DNA of 64,000 bases from Bacteroidia bacterium (lineage in GTDB: Bacteria; Bacteroidota; Bacteroidia; Chitinophagales; UBA2359), in contig JAUHXA010000028.1 of assembly GCA_030427245.1 (NCBI GenBank), positions 16,464 to 80,463 of the forward strand. The letters are read 5' to 3'. A program made the position numbers and the translations under genes. Under the pieces are notes generated by a model that saw only the letters and a program-made list of their open reading frames with translations, had not been told where the DNA came from and ran no database searches. This document shows positions 35,262 through 43,950 of the stretch, one piece after another (positions within the stretch are counted from its first letter, which is position 1; each line of letters opens with the position of its first letter).

Positions 35262-38200
35262 TCATAAAAAAAACATCTTCCTCCAGCGTTTCTGTCCCTA
35301 GTTTGAATAAGAGCAATTGGTGGAAATATTTGTTGACCTTGCTCTTGTTTTTAGGGTTTATAGGAGTGGCAATACAGTATTTTTTACCCCATTCCGAACC
35401 TTCAAAGGAGCAAGATAAAATGGCTGAATTGACCAAAGGAGCGAGTAATATGCCCATTGGAGTCATCACCTGCGATGCAGAAACCGTTCAGAAAGACAAA
35501 TTTGTAGGAATAGACAATCGCTTGTTTGAGAATGGGCATACCCAAAGCAGCGAAATGGCACGGTCGGGCGAAAAATCCAGCAAAATCACCCCTGCCCAAA
35601 AGTATGGCATTGGATACAACATTCACAATCCGAGACCCAACGAACGTTTTCATGTTTCGGTTTGGCAGTACAAAACAAAGGGTGAAAATGGGGTGATAGC
35701 AGCGAGTGCTGCAAAGGCGGATGTTTTTTATAAGCAATCCAACAAAACAACCAAAAAAGATACTTTGGGGTGGGAACTGTTGGAACTTAGCTTTGACATT
35801 CCTGTAGATGTGAGCATAGATGTATTGAAGATTTATGTCTATCAACGAAAGGACAGCGAACTGTTTTTGGATGATTTGAGAATTGAAAAGTTGGGCGAAG
35901 GGACTGAAGAAGGTACGGAAGACCCCAGTTTGCACGCACCCGTTTTTTCTTTGGAAATTGCCGATAAATGGATGGAAAAATTGAAGGACAAGCGTTTGGA
36001 GGCTTTCCAAAGAGGTTTGTTGATGACAGAGGACGATGATTGGGTGAAGGGCAACATTTTGACCGATAGTGTAAATGCCGCAAGCGAAACCCTTAAAATG
36101 CCTGTGAAATTGCGTTTGAAGGGCGATTGGCTGGATCACTTGGAAGGCAACAAATGGTCGTATAGGATTCAGGTGAAAGATCCTCATGCTTGGAATCGTT
36201 TGAAAACATTTTCCATCCAAAATTCTGAAACACGAGGTCATTTAGACGAATGGGTGTATCACCAATGGCTGCGTAAGGAAGATGTTTTGTCGCCTCGTTA
36301 CGACTTTATCAGAACGAAAGTAAACGGCGAAGATTTAGGAATCTATGCCTATGAAGAGCATTTTGATAAGCAACTTCCCGAATTTATGAAGCGCAGAGAG
36401 GGCGTGATTGTTCGATTTACCGAAGATGGCTTTTGGGCGTTCAAACATCGGCAAATCAAATCGGTGGGTTATTATACCGACAATCATTATACAGAAGATC
36501 ATGGTTTTAAAACAACGAAGGTAAAAGCATTTAAGGAGAGTAGAACATTGAAGTCCGATAACCTCAAACAACAATTGGAAGTGGCTCAAAATCTCATGCT
36601 GCAATACCAATACGGCACTCAGAAAGCTTCGGAAATTTTTGACATAGAACGTCTAGCAAAATATTTTGCCATCACCGATATTTGCCGTGCTTACCACAGC
36701 TTTCGATGGCACAATCAACGATTCTACTACAATCCCATCAGCACTCAATTAGAACCCATTGGTTTTGATGGAGGTAAGATGTTGCCGCTACAAGGAGATG
36801 CCCCATTTTTAGGCTATTTGATATGGAACGAACACAATTCTTTTGAAAACATCATCAAAGCTTTGTTTGCCGATGAAGAATTCATAACAGCCTATATTCG
36901 CTATTTGAGAGAGTTCACTGGTGAAGATTATATGGGGAATTTTCTTCAAGGCATTGCTGAAGACTTGAACAAACGGGAACAATGGATACGGGAAGAAATC
37001 GTAGATTATACCTACAATCGCAAACGTATTCCCGAAATATCTAAACGGATTCAATTGTATCTTCGCCCTTTACCTGCCGAATCTTTATCGGCTTTTGTCC
37101 ACCAAAAAACAGACGGAGAGCTGCAATTGAAGCTGCAAAACAAACATTTCGCACCGTTACAAATCCTTGGTTTTGGCAAAACAAAGGATAGAATGACCCA
37201 ACGTTTAGCCAAACCCATTTACATTCCCGTCACGAAGCAAGGGACCTTGCCAGAATACATCCATACTACGAGTGAGCAGAATATGAATTACGTTTACTTC
37301 AAACAAATAGGTGGAGAAGAATTGTTGAGCAGCAACATCAATCAGTGGAAAGCTCCTGACTTTGAAACGCCTTACCAAACTTTGTTTGAAGGATTAAAAT
37401 TGGAGAGCAATGAGGTATTCAATGTAAATGAAGAAACGAAAACCATTGTTTTTGAGGCGGGAGAACAACAAGTCAAAGAGAATATTATTCTGCCCGAAAA
37501 CTATGAAGTCCAAATCGAAGCAGGTTGTCATTTAGACCTTATTGAAGGTGCGGCATTTATTTCTAAGTCACCTGTGTTTTTGTACGGAACAGAAGAAGCA
37601 CCTATCAAAATTTATTCAAGCGATCAAACAGCCAATGGATTTACGGTGCTGAAAAGCGACAAAAAATCCATTCTCAACTATGTGTTGTTTGAAGATCTAA
37701 ACACGCTGAATCAAGCCAATTGGACTTTGACAGGAGCAGTCAATTTTTACGAGTCGGATGTTGACATCAGTTATTGTACCTTCACCAAAAATCACTGCGA
37801 AGATGCGCTTAACATCATTCGTTCCCACTTCGAAATTGACAAAATCACAGTCAGCCATACTTTTTCAGATGGATTTGATGCCGATTTTTGCACAGGAACA
37901 CTGCAAAACAGCCGCTTCTACAAAACAGGAAATGACTGTATGGACTTTTCGGGGAGTATCATCACCATCACCAATTGTACAGCCGAAATGTCGGGCGACA
38001 AAGGCATCAGCGTAGGGGAGGAGGCACAAGTAAGAATTACATCGGCAAGTATTGATGGTGCAACGATTGGCGTGGCTTCCAAAGATTTGTCAATGGTGAC
38101 GATTGACAATATTATTTTGAAAAACTGCACACAAGCTTTTGCCGCCTATCAAAAGAAAGCCGAATTTGGTGGAGCAAAAATCAAAGTCCAAAATTACACG

Positions 38201-38281
38201 GCCGAGAAAGTCAGTTACCTTTACCAAGTAGAAAAAGGCTCTAGTTTGGAATTGGAAGGGAAGCTGATTGAAGGAGAATAG
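35258..38281 (+). CDS. CotH-kinase family protein with C-terminal parallel beta-helix
   Basis: This 1007-residue protein has one N-terminal membrane anchor (WKYLLTLLLFLGFIGVAIQYF, residues 23-43). A region of about 200 residues that looks like a carbohydrate-binding module precedes the CotH kinase-like domain at about 280-560, with LRLKGDWLDHL, GEDLGIYAYEEHF, the catalytic-type DICRAYHSFRWHNQ, and EPIGFDGGKML. CotH enzymes are atypical protein kinases that phosphorylate secreted proteins. From about 750 onwards a right-handed beta-helix appears (repeated short strands with N and D turns such as NYVLFEDL, SYCTFTKNH, GDKGISVGEEA). It should face the periplasm or outside. It is cotranscribed with DUF4956 and the VTC gene. 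Confidence 0.88.
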   Translation: MIIKKTSSSSVSVPSLNKSNWWKYLLTLLLFLGFIGVAIQYFLPHSEPSKEQDKMAELTKGASNMPIGVITCDAETVQKDKFVGIDNRLFENGHTQSSEMARSGEKSSKITPAQKYGIGYNIHNPRPNERFHVSVWQYKTKGENGVIAASAAKADVFYKQSNKTTKKDTLGWELLELSFDIPVDVSIDVLKIYVYQRKDSELFLDDLRIEKLGEGTEEGTEDPSLHAPVFSLEIADKWMEKLKDKRLEAFQRGLLMTEDDDWVKGNILTDSVNAASETLKMPVKLRLKGDWLDHLEGNKWSYRIQVKDPHAWNRLKTFSIQNSETRGHLDEWVYHQWLRKEDVLSPRYDFIRTKVNGEDLGIYAYEEHFDKQLPEFMKRREGVIVRFTEDGFWAFKHRQIKSVGYYTDNHYTEDHGFKTTKVKAFKESRTLKSDNLKQQLEVAQNLMLQYQYGTQKASEIFDIERLAKYFAITDICRAYHSFRWHNQRFYYNPISTQLEPIGFDGGKMLPLQGDAPFLGYLIWNEHNSFENIIKALFADEEFITAYIRYLREFTGEDYMGNFLQGIAEDLNKREQWIREEIVDYTYNRKRIPEISKRIQLYLRPLPAESLSAFVHQKTDGELQLKLQNKHFAPLQILGFGKTKDRMTQRLAKPIYIPVTKQGTLPEYIHTTSEQNMNYVYFKQIGGEELLSSNINQWKAPDFETPYQTLFEGLKLESNEVFNVNEETKTIVFEAGEQQVKENIILPENYEVQIEAGCHLDLIEGAAFISKSPVFLYGTEEAPIKIYSSDQTANGFTVLKSDKKSILNYVLFEDLNTLNQANWTLTGAVNFYESDVDISYCTFTKNHCEDALNIIRSHFEIDKITVSHTFSDGFDADFCTGTLQNSRFYKTGNDCMDFSGSIITITNCTAEMSGDKGISVGEEAQVRITSASIDGATIGVASKDLSMVTIDNIILKNCTQAFAAYQKKAEFGGAKIKVQNYTAEKVSYLYQVEKGSSLELEGKLIEGE

Positions 38282-38342
38282 AAGAATACTTTGGAAGACA
38301 GAAGTGTAAGGCGAAAAGTGAGTTTTTTCCAAGGGTTTGATC

Positions 38343-38999
38343 ATGAACAATTTCAAAAACAACCAATTGCGTTACGAAAAAAAATACAAAATCAACCTGT
38401 TAAGCAAAGCATATGTGCTTCAAGCCCTTCGTATGCACCCCGCAGGCTTCAAAAAGTTGCATCCAGATAGAAGCATCAACAACATCTACTTTGATACTCC
38501 CAATCTAAAAACCTACCATCAAAACGTGGCAGGGATAGCGGAACGCAAAAAATTTAGGGTGCGTTGGTATGGAACAGACATTACCCAGATAGAACAGCCT
38601 CAATTTGAAATCAAATACAAACAAGCAGAGTTGGGCGGTAAACATGTGCACAAAATCGGTTTATTCAATCTGAATGATTTGGAAAATTTGACCAAGGAAG
38701 CCAATCAACTTAGTCAAACCGATGCTTTATTGCAGCCCGTTCTGATCAATACCTATTGCAGAGCCTATTACGCCACCTCCAATCAAAAATTTCGCATCAC
38801 CATTGACACAGAATTGAAGTATTTCCCTCTTCTGAAAGGCAATCATTTTAACCAAAACTACTATCAGGAAGAAGGTGTGGTGGTAGAACTGAAATACAGT
38901 CAAGAAGACGATTCTTCGGTTGATTTTATCAACAGATTTTTGCCTTTTCGCCAAACCAAAAAATCGAAATACGTAACGGGAATCATGTATAGTATTTGA
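38343..38999 (+). CDS. VTC-domain (polyphosphate polymerase-like) protein
   Basis: The ATG at 38343 is preferred to a TTG two codons upstream and gives 218 residues. The tunnel-fold VTC/CYTH-like signatures are present: LRYEKKYKI at the start, NIYFDTPNLKTY, RKKFRVRWYG, FEIKYKQ, a middle TYCRAYY, and VVVELKY near the end. The basic residues in these strands bind phosphate chains in the yeast polyphosphate polymerase Vtc4. Whether this bacterial protein makes polyphosphate or binds another polymer is not known. It follows the CotH gene by about 60 bp and closes the DUF4956-CotH-VTC set. Confidence 0.88.
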   Translation: MNNFKNNQLRYEKKYKINLLSKAYVLQALRMHPAGFKKLHPDRSINNIYFDTPNLKTYHQNVAGIAERKKFRVRWYGTDITQIEQPQFEIKYKQAELGGKHVHKIGLFNLNDLENLTKEANQLSQTDALLQPVLINTYCRAYYATSNQKFRITIDTELKYFPLLKGNHFNQNYYQEEGVVVELKYSQEDDSSVDFINRFLPFRQTKKSKYVTGIMYSI

Positions 39000-39026
39000 A
39001 AAAAGCGGACTTTGAATTTGCCTTGT

Positions 39027-39434
39027 TTATTTCACAAACCCTTCTCTCACCTCTTTCTTCAATAGCACATACAAGGCATCCAACAAAAAAGCAGCAGGAA
39101 TCAACAATTGTCCCAAATACATGGGCATATTGGTGGATTCAGTAGCATATACAGAACCTACAATTCCACCCAAAACAGCCGCAACAACTGCACCTACACC
39201 TAAAAAACCTGCAAAGACCACCGAAATCCACCAGATGCCTTTTCTAAGAGAGGAGATTTGAAGGGCGAGATACAGGAGAATGGTAAATCGTACTGCTCCA
39301 CGAATCAACTGTGAAGTCGTATTCGCCTCTTCATTTGCTGCACCAAATAGGTTCCAGAAAGTGAGCAGCAAAACAAAGAAAGCATAAATGAAGAAATCCC
39401 TTTGGATTCGGTTGAGGTATGTTTGTAGTTTCAT
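39027..39434 (-). CDS. Small multi-spanning membrane protein, function unknown
   Basis: The 135 residues contain about four hydrophobic segments (FFIYAFFVLLLTFWNLFGA, AVRFTILLYLALQIS, GIWWISVVFAGFLGVGAVVA and LGQLLIPAAFLLDALYVLL). The start is the ATG at 39434, just downstream of a TAATTTTG box. No family is recognised. It sits immediately next to a truncated kinase remnant whose junction falls near its promoter, so the present arrangement may have been created by a deletion. Confidence 0.7.
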   Translation of the reverse strand: MKLQTYLNRIQRDFFIYAFFVLLLTFWNLFGAANEEANTTSQLIRGAVRFTILLYLALQISSLRKGIWWISVVFAGFLGVGAVVAAVLGGIVGSVYATESTNMPMYLGQLLIPAAFLLDALYVLLKKEVREGFVK

Positions 39435-39449
39435 AGCTTACGAAAATAA

Positions 39450-39457
39450 CAAAATTA
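39450..39457 (-). promoter_or_regulatory. -7-like box upstream of the small membrane-protein gene
   Basis: The minus strand reads TAATTTTG, a TAnnTTTG match, about 16 nt before the ATG at 39434. It coincides with the broken end of the kinase remnant. No good -33 element is evident. Confidence 0.35.
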
Positions 39458-39464
39458 TATTCTA

Positions 39465-39858
39465 CATCCAAAAGCATTTTAGAGACTACTTCATCTTGAA
39501 CGGAAGGCGGTGTTGTTTTCAAGTGTGTGCCAGGAAAACAAGGTTCGAGAAGCATTGAATTGGTTTCTTTGTCAAAATCCAAAAGATGTACGGTTGGGGA
39601 GCCGTTCAAAACCTGCAATCCTTCAATTTCGTGGAGCGCTTCTTCGTGTGGTAAGCCAATTTTTAGAATAGCTCTTTGAGTGTCCTGCATCGTACAAGGT
39701 GCTACGTATGAGCAGCTAAGATGTTCAAAATAGGGTCTGTCAATTTGTAGATTCCACCTTGTTTGCAGTTTGCGAACAGTAGCAGGCAATGACTCCAACC
39801 ATTCTCGATTTTCGATGGATTCGGTGCCAAGTTTTAGCAACGTTGGAGGTAAAATCAT
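39465..39858 (-). pseudogene. Truncated aminoglycoside/hydroxyurea phosphotransferase-like gene
   Basis: From an ATG at 39858 the frame gives the first 130 or so residues of a streptomycin/hydroxyurea kinase-like protein: SLPATVRKLQTRWNLQ, then SYVAPCT, the phosphate-loop-region lysine in RAILKIGLP, EIEGLQVLNG, and LLEPCFPGTHL. The rest of the kinase, including the HGDLH-type catalytic loop and the DPxG metal motif, is missing. The frame passes into unrelated sequence near 39465 and overlaps the next gene. The intact family is about 280-300 residues, so this is a dead N-terminal fragment and confers no activity. Confidence 0.7.
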
Positions 39859-39879
39859 GATACAGTTGGTGTTCGATTT

Positions 39880-40626
39880 TTATTTTTCCCACTTCTTCAA
39901 TACGATATCCGACCCCGAATATTCATCGCTTGCATACTCATGCCAATGCCTAATTCTGGGAATGTGAACTCCATTGAGGTCAATATTTCCTTCAAAATAC
40001 AATCGTTCACCTTTGGTTGTATCTTCTGGAAAAACGATTTCCAATCCTTTCAGTTTGTAAGAATCTTTGGCAATATAAATCACCCAATTTTTCGAGAACA
40101 TGGCCTCCTTCAATTCGATAGGAATGAGATAACATTCTCGGTCATTGAAGTACTTCACTCCGACTTCTCCAATCTTGCTGACACTTTCATCATTTAAAGA
40201 CATTGGCAAACCGTACATTAGGTGGTAAAAATCTCTGTAACCTAGGTTTCTTTCTGGCTTCAATCTGAATTTTTCGACCAATGAATCCACTATTTCTTCA
40301 CTATCATCTAAATACACCTTGGCTTGTCCGTTTTCATCAATAACGTGTTTGGATAGGTGCTGCTCTCTGTTTCTTATCAGTTCAAACGCTCCATTGGCAT
40401 TGTTCAAGTGTACCTTAGAATATCTTGAAGGATTGCCAATTCTGGGTTCTTGTATATAAACAGACAGTTCCAGTTGATTCCATAGACCATTTGGGTCGTG
40501 TATAGATTGACTTTTGGAGAGAAGGTCAATGCCTTTTAACTGAGTCCGGTCATTGCTATTGCTTTGTTTGAAACAGGATGATAGCAAGAGTGTGAAGAGG
40601 ATAGTATATCTAAAATAGAGTGTCAT
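39880..40626 (-). CDS. DUF6503-like lipoprotein
   Basis: The 248-residue protein begins with a lipoprotein signal (ILFTLLLSSCFKQ, Cys18). The mature part carries features I associate with DUF6503 of Bacteroidota: YRDFYHLMYGLPMSL, then YFNDRECYLIPI, FSKNWVIYIAKDSYKLKG and GVHIPRIRHWHEYASDE, ending near GSDIVLKKW. This is a LolA/outer-membrane-lipoprotein-like half-barrel pattern. The ligand and process are unknown. It is separated from the neighbouring secreted protein gene by a MITE insertion. Confidence 0.75.
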   Translation of the reverse strand: MTLYFRYTILFTLLLSSCFKQSNSNDRTQLKGIDLLSKSQSIHDPNGLWNQLELSVYIQEPRIGNPSRYSKVHLNNANGAFELIRNREQHLSKHVIDENGQAKVYLDDSEEIVDSLVEKFRLKPERNLGYRDFYHLMYGLPMSLNDESVSKIGEVGVKYFNDRECYLIPIELKEAMFSKNWVIYIAKDSYKLKGLEIVFPEDTTKGERLYFEGNIDLNGVHIPRIRHWHEYASDEYSGSDIVLKKWEK

Positions 40627-40690
40627 ATTTAGCTAAAGGCTTTTAAATAAGTATGTTGAGTTTCCAGAATGATTAATTTAATACTTTTTG

Positions 40691-40823
40691 CATACTACTA
40701 TACAAAATGATTTTTGAACCACAAAAGTATCAAAAGGGCACAAAAGAGGTTATTGAATTTCAGGTCTTTACTTTTGTTTTCTTTGTGCCTTTTGTGGTTG
40801 AATTAAAAATGTACAGTAGTATG
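40691..40823. mobile_element. 133-bp MITE, copy 1, with 9-bp target duplication
   Basis: The element starts CATACTACTATACA and ends with its inverted partner TGTACAGTAGTATG, a 14-bp terminal inverted repeat with one mismatch. It is bracketed exactly by the 9-mer TACTTTTTG (40682-40690 and 40824-40832), a perfect target-site duplication. The interior is itself palindromic around GGGCACAAAAG and CTTTGTGCC. It has no coding capacity. A second copy of the same length lies at 57178-57310 and differs at six positions by my count. Confidence 0.85.
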
Positions 40824-40925
40824 TACTTTTTGTTGCCTAAAACTAAACAAAAACACAAGAAATCAAAAAAGAATCCTAATTCCTGTTTACGCTTCCTCTC
40901 CCTTCGCATTTTTTTACCATAAAAA

Positions 40926-40960
40926 AATGGACGATACACCATATATGTGCATCATCCATT
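40926..40960 (-). terminator. Terminator of the downstream-strand coiled-coil protein gene
   Basis: AATGGACGATACAC (40926-40939) pairs with GTGCATCATCCATT (40947-40960), with two G-T-type mismatches and a 7-nt loop. On the minus strand the hairpin runs into seven T residues. It lies about 90 bp after the stop of the gene at 41048. Confidence 0.65.
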
Positions 40961-41047
40961 ATTACAGTCTTTTTTCAATTCAATAGTATTTTCCGACTTC
41001 AGATGAAAGAATCAAAAGCAGGAAGGTAGATTTCGAAAATATGATAA

Positions 41048-42202
41048 TCAATTGCAGCCCTTCTTCTTCAATTCTTCATATTGTTTTTGATTTTCCACCA
41101 AACGATTCACCTCTCTTGGAATTACTTCTGCAATAATCTTTTTTGCTTTAGCAGCTGTAATCACGTCTTTTTTTATGACCTTTTTCAGTTCATTATTTTT
41201 TGACCTTGCACTTTCGGATTCTCGCATCACTATTTTTTCTACCCATTCTCCATTTTTGCAGATACGAAGTTTTATACACCTCACAGTGATTTTTCTATAA
41301 GGAATCAAAATTTCTAAATCTACATAAGTCTTCTTGTCTATTTCTTGGATGTTTTCTGCTTCTTGTACTATTTGAGCCGCACCTTTCATCACCCCTTCAA
41401 AATAAGCCATCGGAACCGCCATTAGAACTCCGCCAGGTACTTTTTGAACAATAAGTTTCCGTGCGCCTCCAATAATCTTTCCCAAAGCAGTAAAAAAATC
41501 ACCAAATACAGCAACGTTGCCTTTATACCCGCCTCTTGTACTAGAAGCAGTCATTTTGACTTTGATATCCAAATCGGGGTGAGGCAATTCAAACGATTTC
41601 TCTGACAGCACCGTTCTTTCTTTTGCTCCTTCTTCACAAGGCGTTTTCTCAGGTGTAGGAATTGGTTTGGGAGGATCCACAGGTGCAGGAGGAGGGTTTT
41701 GATTGTTGTTATTGCCCTGATTCCCACTGTTTCCCTGTCCTGATGGATTAGGGTTAGGGCTTGGATTAGGATTGGGTTGAGGCGGATTAGGCGGAGGATT
41801 GGGAAGGTTGTGAGCGTTGGCCGTTTCTATTTCAAAAATTTGACCTTCCACTTCAAGAGCAAGTTTGTCTATATCTCTAGCCGCTCCATTGTTACCACAT
41901 TGGGCATAGAGTTCTGCTGCTTTTCTTAGATTGTCCAATGCTTTGTGAAGGTATTCCAATTGTAGCCTAAGAATTCGGGTATCAGCAGCCTCCAAATATT
42001 TGTCGGCAGCTTGTTTGTGTAGGTTGGCAGCTTCAGTCTTTTTTTGCTGCGCTGCTTTCTGTTCAGCCTGTTGTTCGAGATTTTGTGCATCTTTTGCCGA
42101 TTGAGATTGCGCCAAAATGTTTGGACTGAAAACACAAAGGCTTAAAAACAACACTAAAAGTAAAGACAACTTTTGGGGTAGTGAAACGAGGTTCAAGTTC
42201 AT
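41048..42202 (-). CDS. Secreted coiled-coil protein with Pro/Asn-rich linker
   Basis: The 384 residues start with a signal peptide (KLSLLLVLFLSLCVFSPNILAQ). Residues 33-130 are helical and rich in Ala, Gln and Lys, with a TPR-like spacing (LEYLHKALDNLRKAAELYAQC). A low-complexity linker of Pro, Asn, Gly and Gln follows at about 132-175. A C-terminal domain of about 200 residues with few landmarks (ELPHPDLDIKVKMTAS, KIIGGARKLIVQK) ends in basic helices. It is an exported scaffold-like protein of unknown role. A TACTTTTG promoter box precedes it and a hairpin terminator follows, so it is a single-gene unit. Confidence 0.7.
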   Translation of the reverse strand: MNLNLVSLPQKLSLLLVLFLSLCVFSPNILAQSQSAKDAQNLEQQAEQKAAQQKKTEAANLHKQAADKYLEAADTRILRLQLEYLHKALDNLRKAAELYAQCGNNGAARDIDKLALEVEGQIFEIETANAHNLPNPPPNPPQPNPNPSPNPNPSGQGNSGNQGNNNNQNPPPAPVDPPKPIPTPEKTPCEEGAKERTVLSEKSFELPHPDLDIKVKMTASSTRGGYKGNVAVFGDFFTALGKIIGGARKLIVQKVPGGVLMAVPMAYFEGVMKGAAQIVQEAENIQEIDKKTYVDLEILIPYRKITVRCIKLRICKNGEWVEKIVMRESESARSKNNELKKVIKKDVITAAKAKKIIAEVIPREVNRLVENQKQYEELKKKGCN

Positions 42203-42302
42203 GATTATGAGGTTTTTGAGATAAAATAGATAGTCCCATAGAAAGGGAGAAAAACAAAGAGGAGAGGGGTTGGAAATGTAAGTGTGGTCTTGATTGCTGC
42301 TA

Positions 42303-42335
42303 CAAAAGTAAGCTAATAGGCATATTCACTGCAAA
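42303..42335 (-). promoter_or_regulatory. Promoter of the secreted coiled-coil protein gene
   Basis: On the minus strand the -7 box is TACTTTTG at 42310-42303 and a TTTG -33 element lies at 42335-42332, separated by 21 bp. This is a good Bacteroidota promoter. The leader before the ATG at 42202 would be about 95 nt. Confidence 0.6.
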
Positions 42336-42446
42336 CCGAAAAAATAAAATTGTGAGGATTTGAAAGCAAATTGTTAGGAGTCAACTTCAAATGGTGCCCT
42401 TATTTTAGTGTGGCATAATTCACTAATTTTTATTAACTTAGACTAC

Positions 42447-43883
42447 ATGAAAACACTCGACCTACTCCGCACTTTGACCAAAAAAGAACGAAAAGACTTT
42501 GAAGTTGTGATGAAAAAACACAAACGAATCAGTCTTAAAAAATTATATACTTTCTTGAAATCTTATCTGAGCAAGAAAGATTTGCCTGAAAAATCAGATG
42601 CCTTTCAAGCTACCTTTGGAGGGAAATTCACTTCAAAGAAAGACTACAAACTTCGACACGAACTGCGATTGCTGAACGAAGCAGTGACCCATTTTTTGGT
42701 TTTGAAGCAATTTGAAGCCAACCTGAAAAGCAATCCACATTTCAGTCATACTTGGGAAATGAAAATGTTGGAGAATCGCCAATTGCACAAGCATGTGGAA
42801 ACTGCTTACAAACAATATTTTGAAAAAGCCAAAGAGGAATTTCAGCCATATTTTGCCCAAGAAATCCTCAATATACAGATTAACAATCTAATTGCCCACA
42901 AAGACATTCGGCTTGAAATGTATCAAGAATTGTATGACTTATTGGAGCTTAAAAAAGACTTATTGCAGCAAAATATAGAACACAAGATTCAAGAAACAAA
43001 TGTAAAACAAGCTTTTACTACGAGAGTCATTCGCATTATGCAGCCCGATTTTGAAGGGCTTTCGATGCCTAATCAAGAACACAAACAGGATGCTTTCAGT
43101 CAGTTACTTTCCTTAGAGGCACAATCGTATCTTCAAACAGGCATGGAGAAAATCACCACACTTTCCCAACTTTTGCAGCAATTGGAATCCTGCAATTATC
43201 CTTGGCTGCAATACAATCGCCGAAAAATGGCTGCACTTTCCAATATTGCACTCACTTATTATATGATGGGTAACAATAAAGAAGCGAATCAGTACTACGA
43301 ATGGGCAATTGAACACACGCAAAAAAGTAAACAAAAATTGCCAATTGAGTTGGTGTTCAATCATTTCAGTAATTTGGTGAAGATGGAGAGCTATCAAGAT
43401 GCCCTGAAAGTTTACCAAGAATATGAATCCATAATAGGGCATCATCCAAAGGTATTCAATCGCTTTTTGTGCCTAAAATCCATGTGTCATATATTGTTGG
43501 GACAAACAGAAGAAGGGCAGTATTGTATTCCTTCAAACATTCGACAATTCCCACCTGATCAATATTACTACTTTCGCTTTATCCAATTGATTCTATTCTA
43601 CCAAATGGACGACTGGGAAGCGGGGTTGCGAGAAACCGAAAATTTTTTGAAGGTCTTGAATTACGTGAAAAAACCCTATTTTGACGTGGATTACAAACAA
43701 TTGGCTCATTTTTATCTTGATTTCTTCAAGACCATTTCAGATACAGCATCGGCACAAAAAGAGCAGTTCACTGAACTACAAGTGGCGCTACTCGACTGCA
43801 AAAACAGTGAGTCGGCACACAACGATCACTTGCTTTTGATGTGGCTGGAGAAAGAAGTGACGAGCTTGTTGGAGGTTGGGTGA
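42447..43883 (+). CDS. Helical-repeat protein, function unknown
   Basis: I start at the ATG at 42447 (MKTLDLLRTLTKKERKDF), since the extra 13 upstream codons begin in sequence without gene-like character; this gives 478 residues. The protein is almost wholly helical, with TPR-like spacing in the middle (ALSNIALTYYMMGNNKEANQ, then VFNHFSNLVKMESYQDALKV). There is no signal peptide. Similar proteins starting LxxLxxLTKKExKxF are common in Bacteroidota with no known role. It precedes a membrane-protein gene by 67 bp in the same direction. Confidence 0.7.
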   Translation: MKTLDLLRTLTKKERKDFEVVMKKHKRISLKKLYTFLKSYLSKKDLPEKSDAFQATFGGKFTSKKDYKLRHELRLLNEAVTHFLVLKQFEANLKSNPHFSHTWEMKMLENRQLHKHVETAYKQYFEKAKEEFQPYFAQEILNIQINNLIAHKDIRLEMYQELYDLLELKKDLLQQNIEHKIQETNVKQAFTTRVIRIMQPDFEGLSMPNQEHKQDAFSQLLSLEAQSYLQTGMEKITTLSQLLQQLESCNYPWLQYNRRKMAALSNIALTYYMMGNNKEANQYYEWAIEHTQKSKQKLPIELVFNHFSNLVKMESYQDALKVYQEYESIIGHHPKVFNRFLCLKSMCHILLGQTEEGQYCIPSNIRQFPPDQYYYFRFIQLILFYQMDDWEAGLRETENFLKVLNYVKKPYFDVDYKQLAHFYLDFFKTISDTASAQKEQFTELQVALLDCKNSESAHNDHLLLMWLEKEVTSLLEVG

Positions 43884-43950
43884 GAGTGTTTCGAGAAATC
43901 AATCGCTACTCACATTAGCTACTAAATCACTAATATACCAATCACTGCGT

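Noticed and set aside
40707..40922. A 71-codon frame across the MITE
   Set aside because: It starts inside the inverted repeat and contains low-complexity Lys/Pro sequence; it is not conserved in copy 2.
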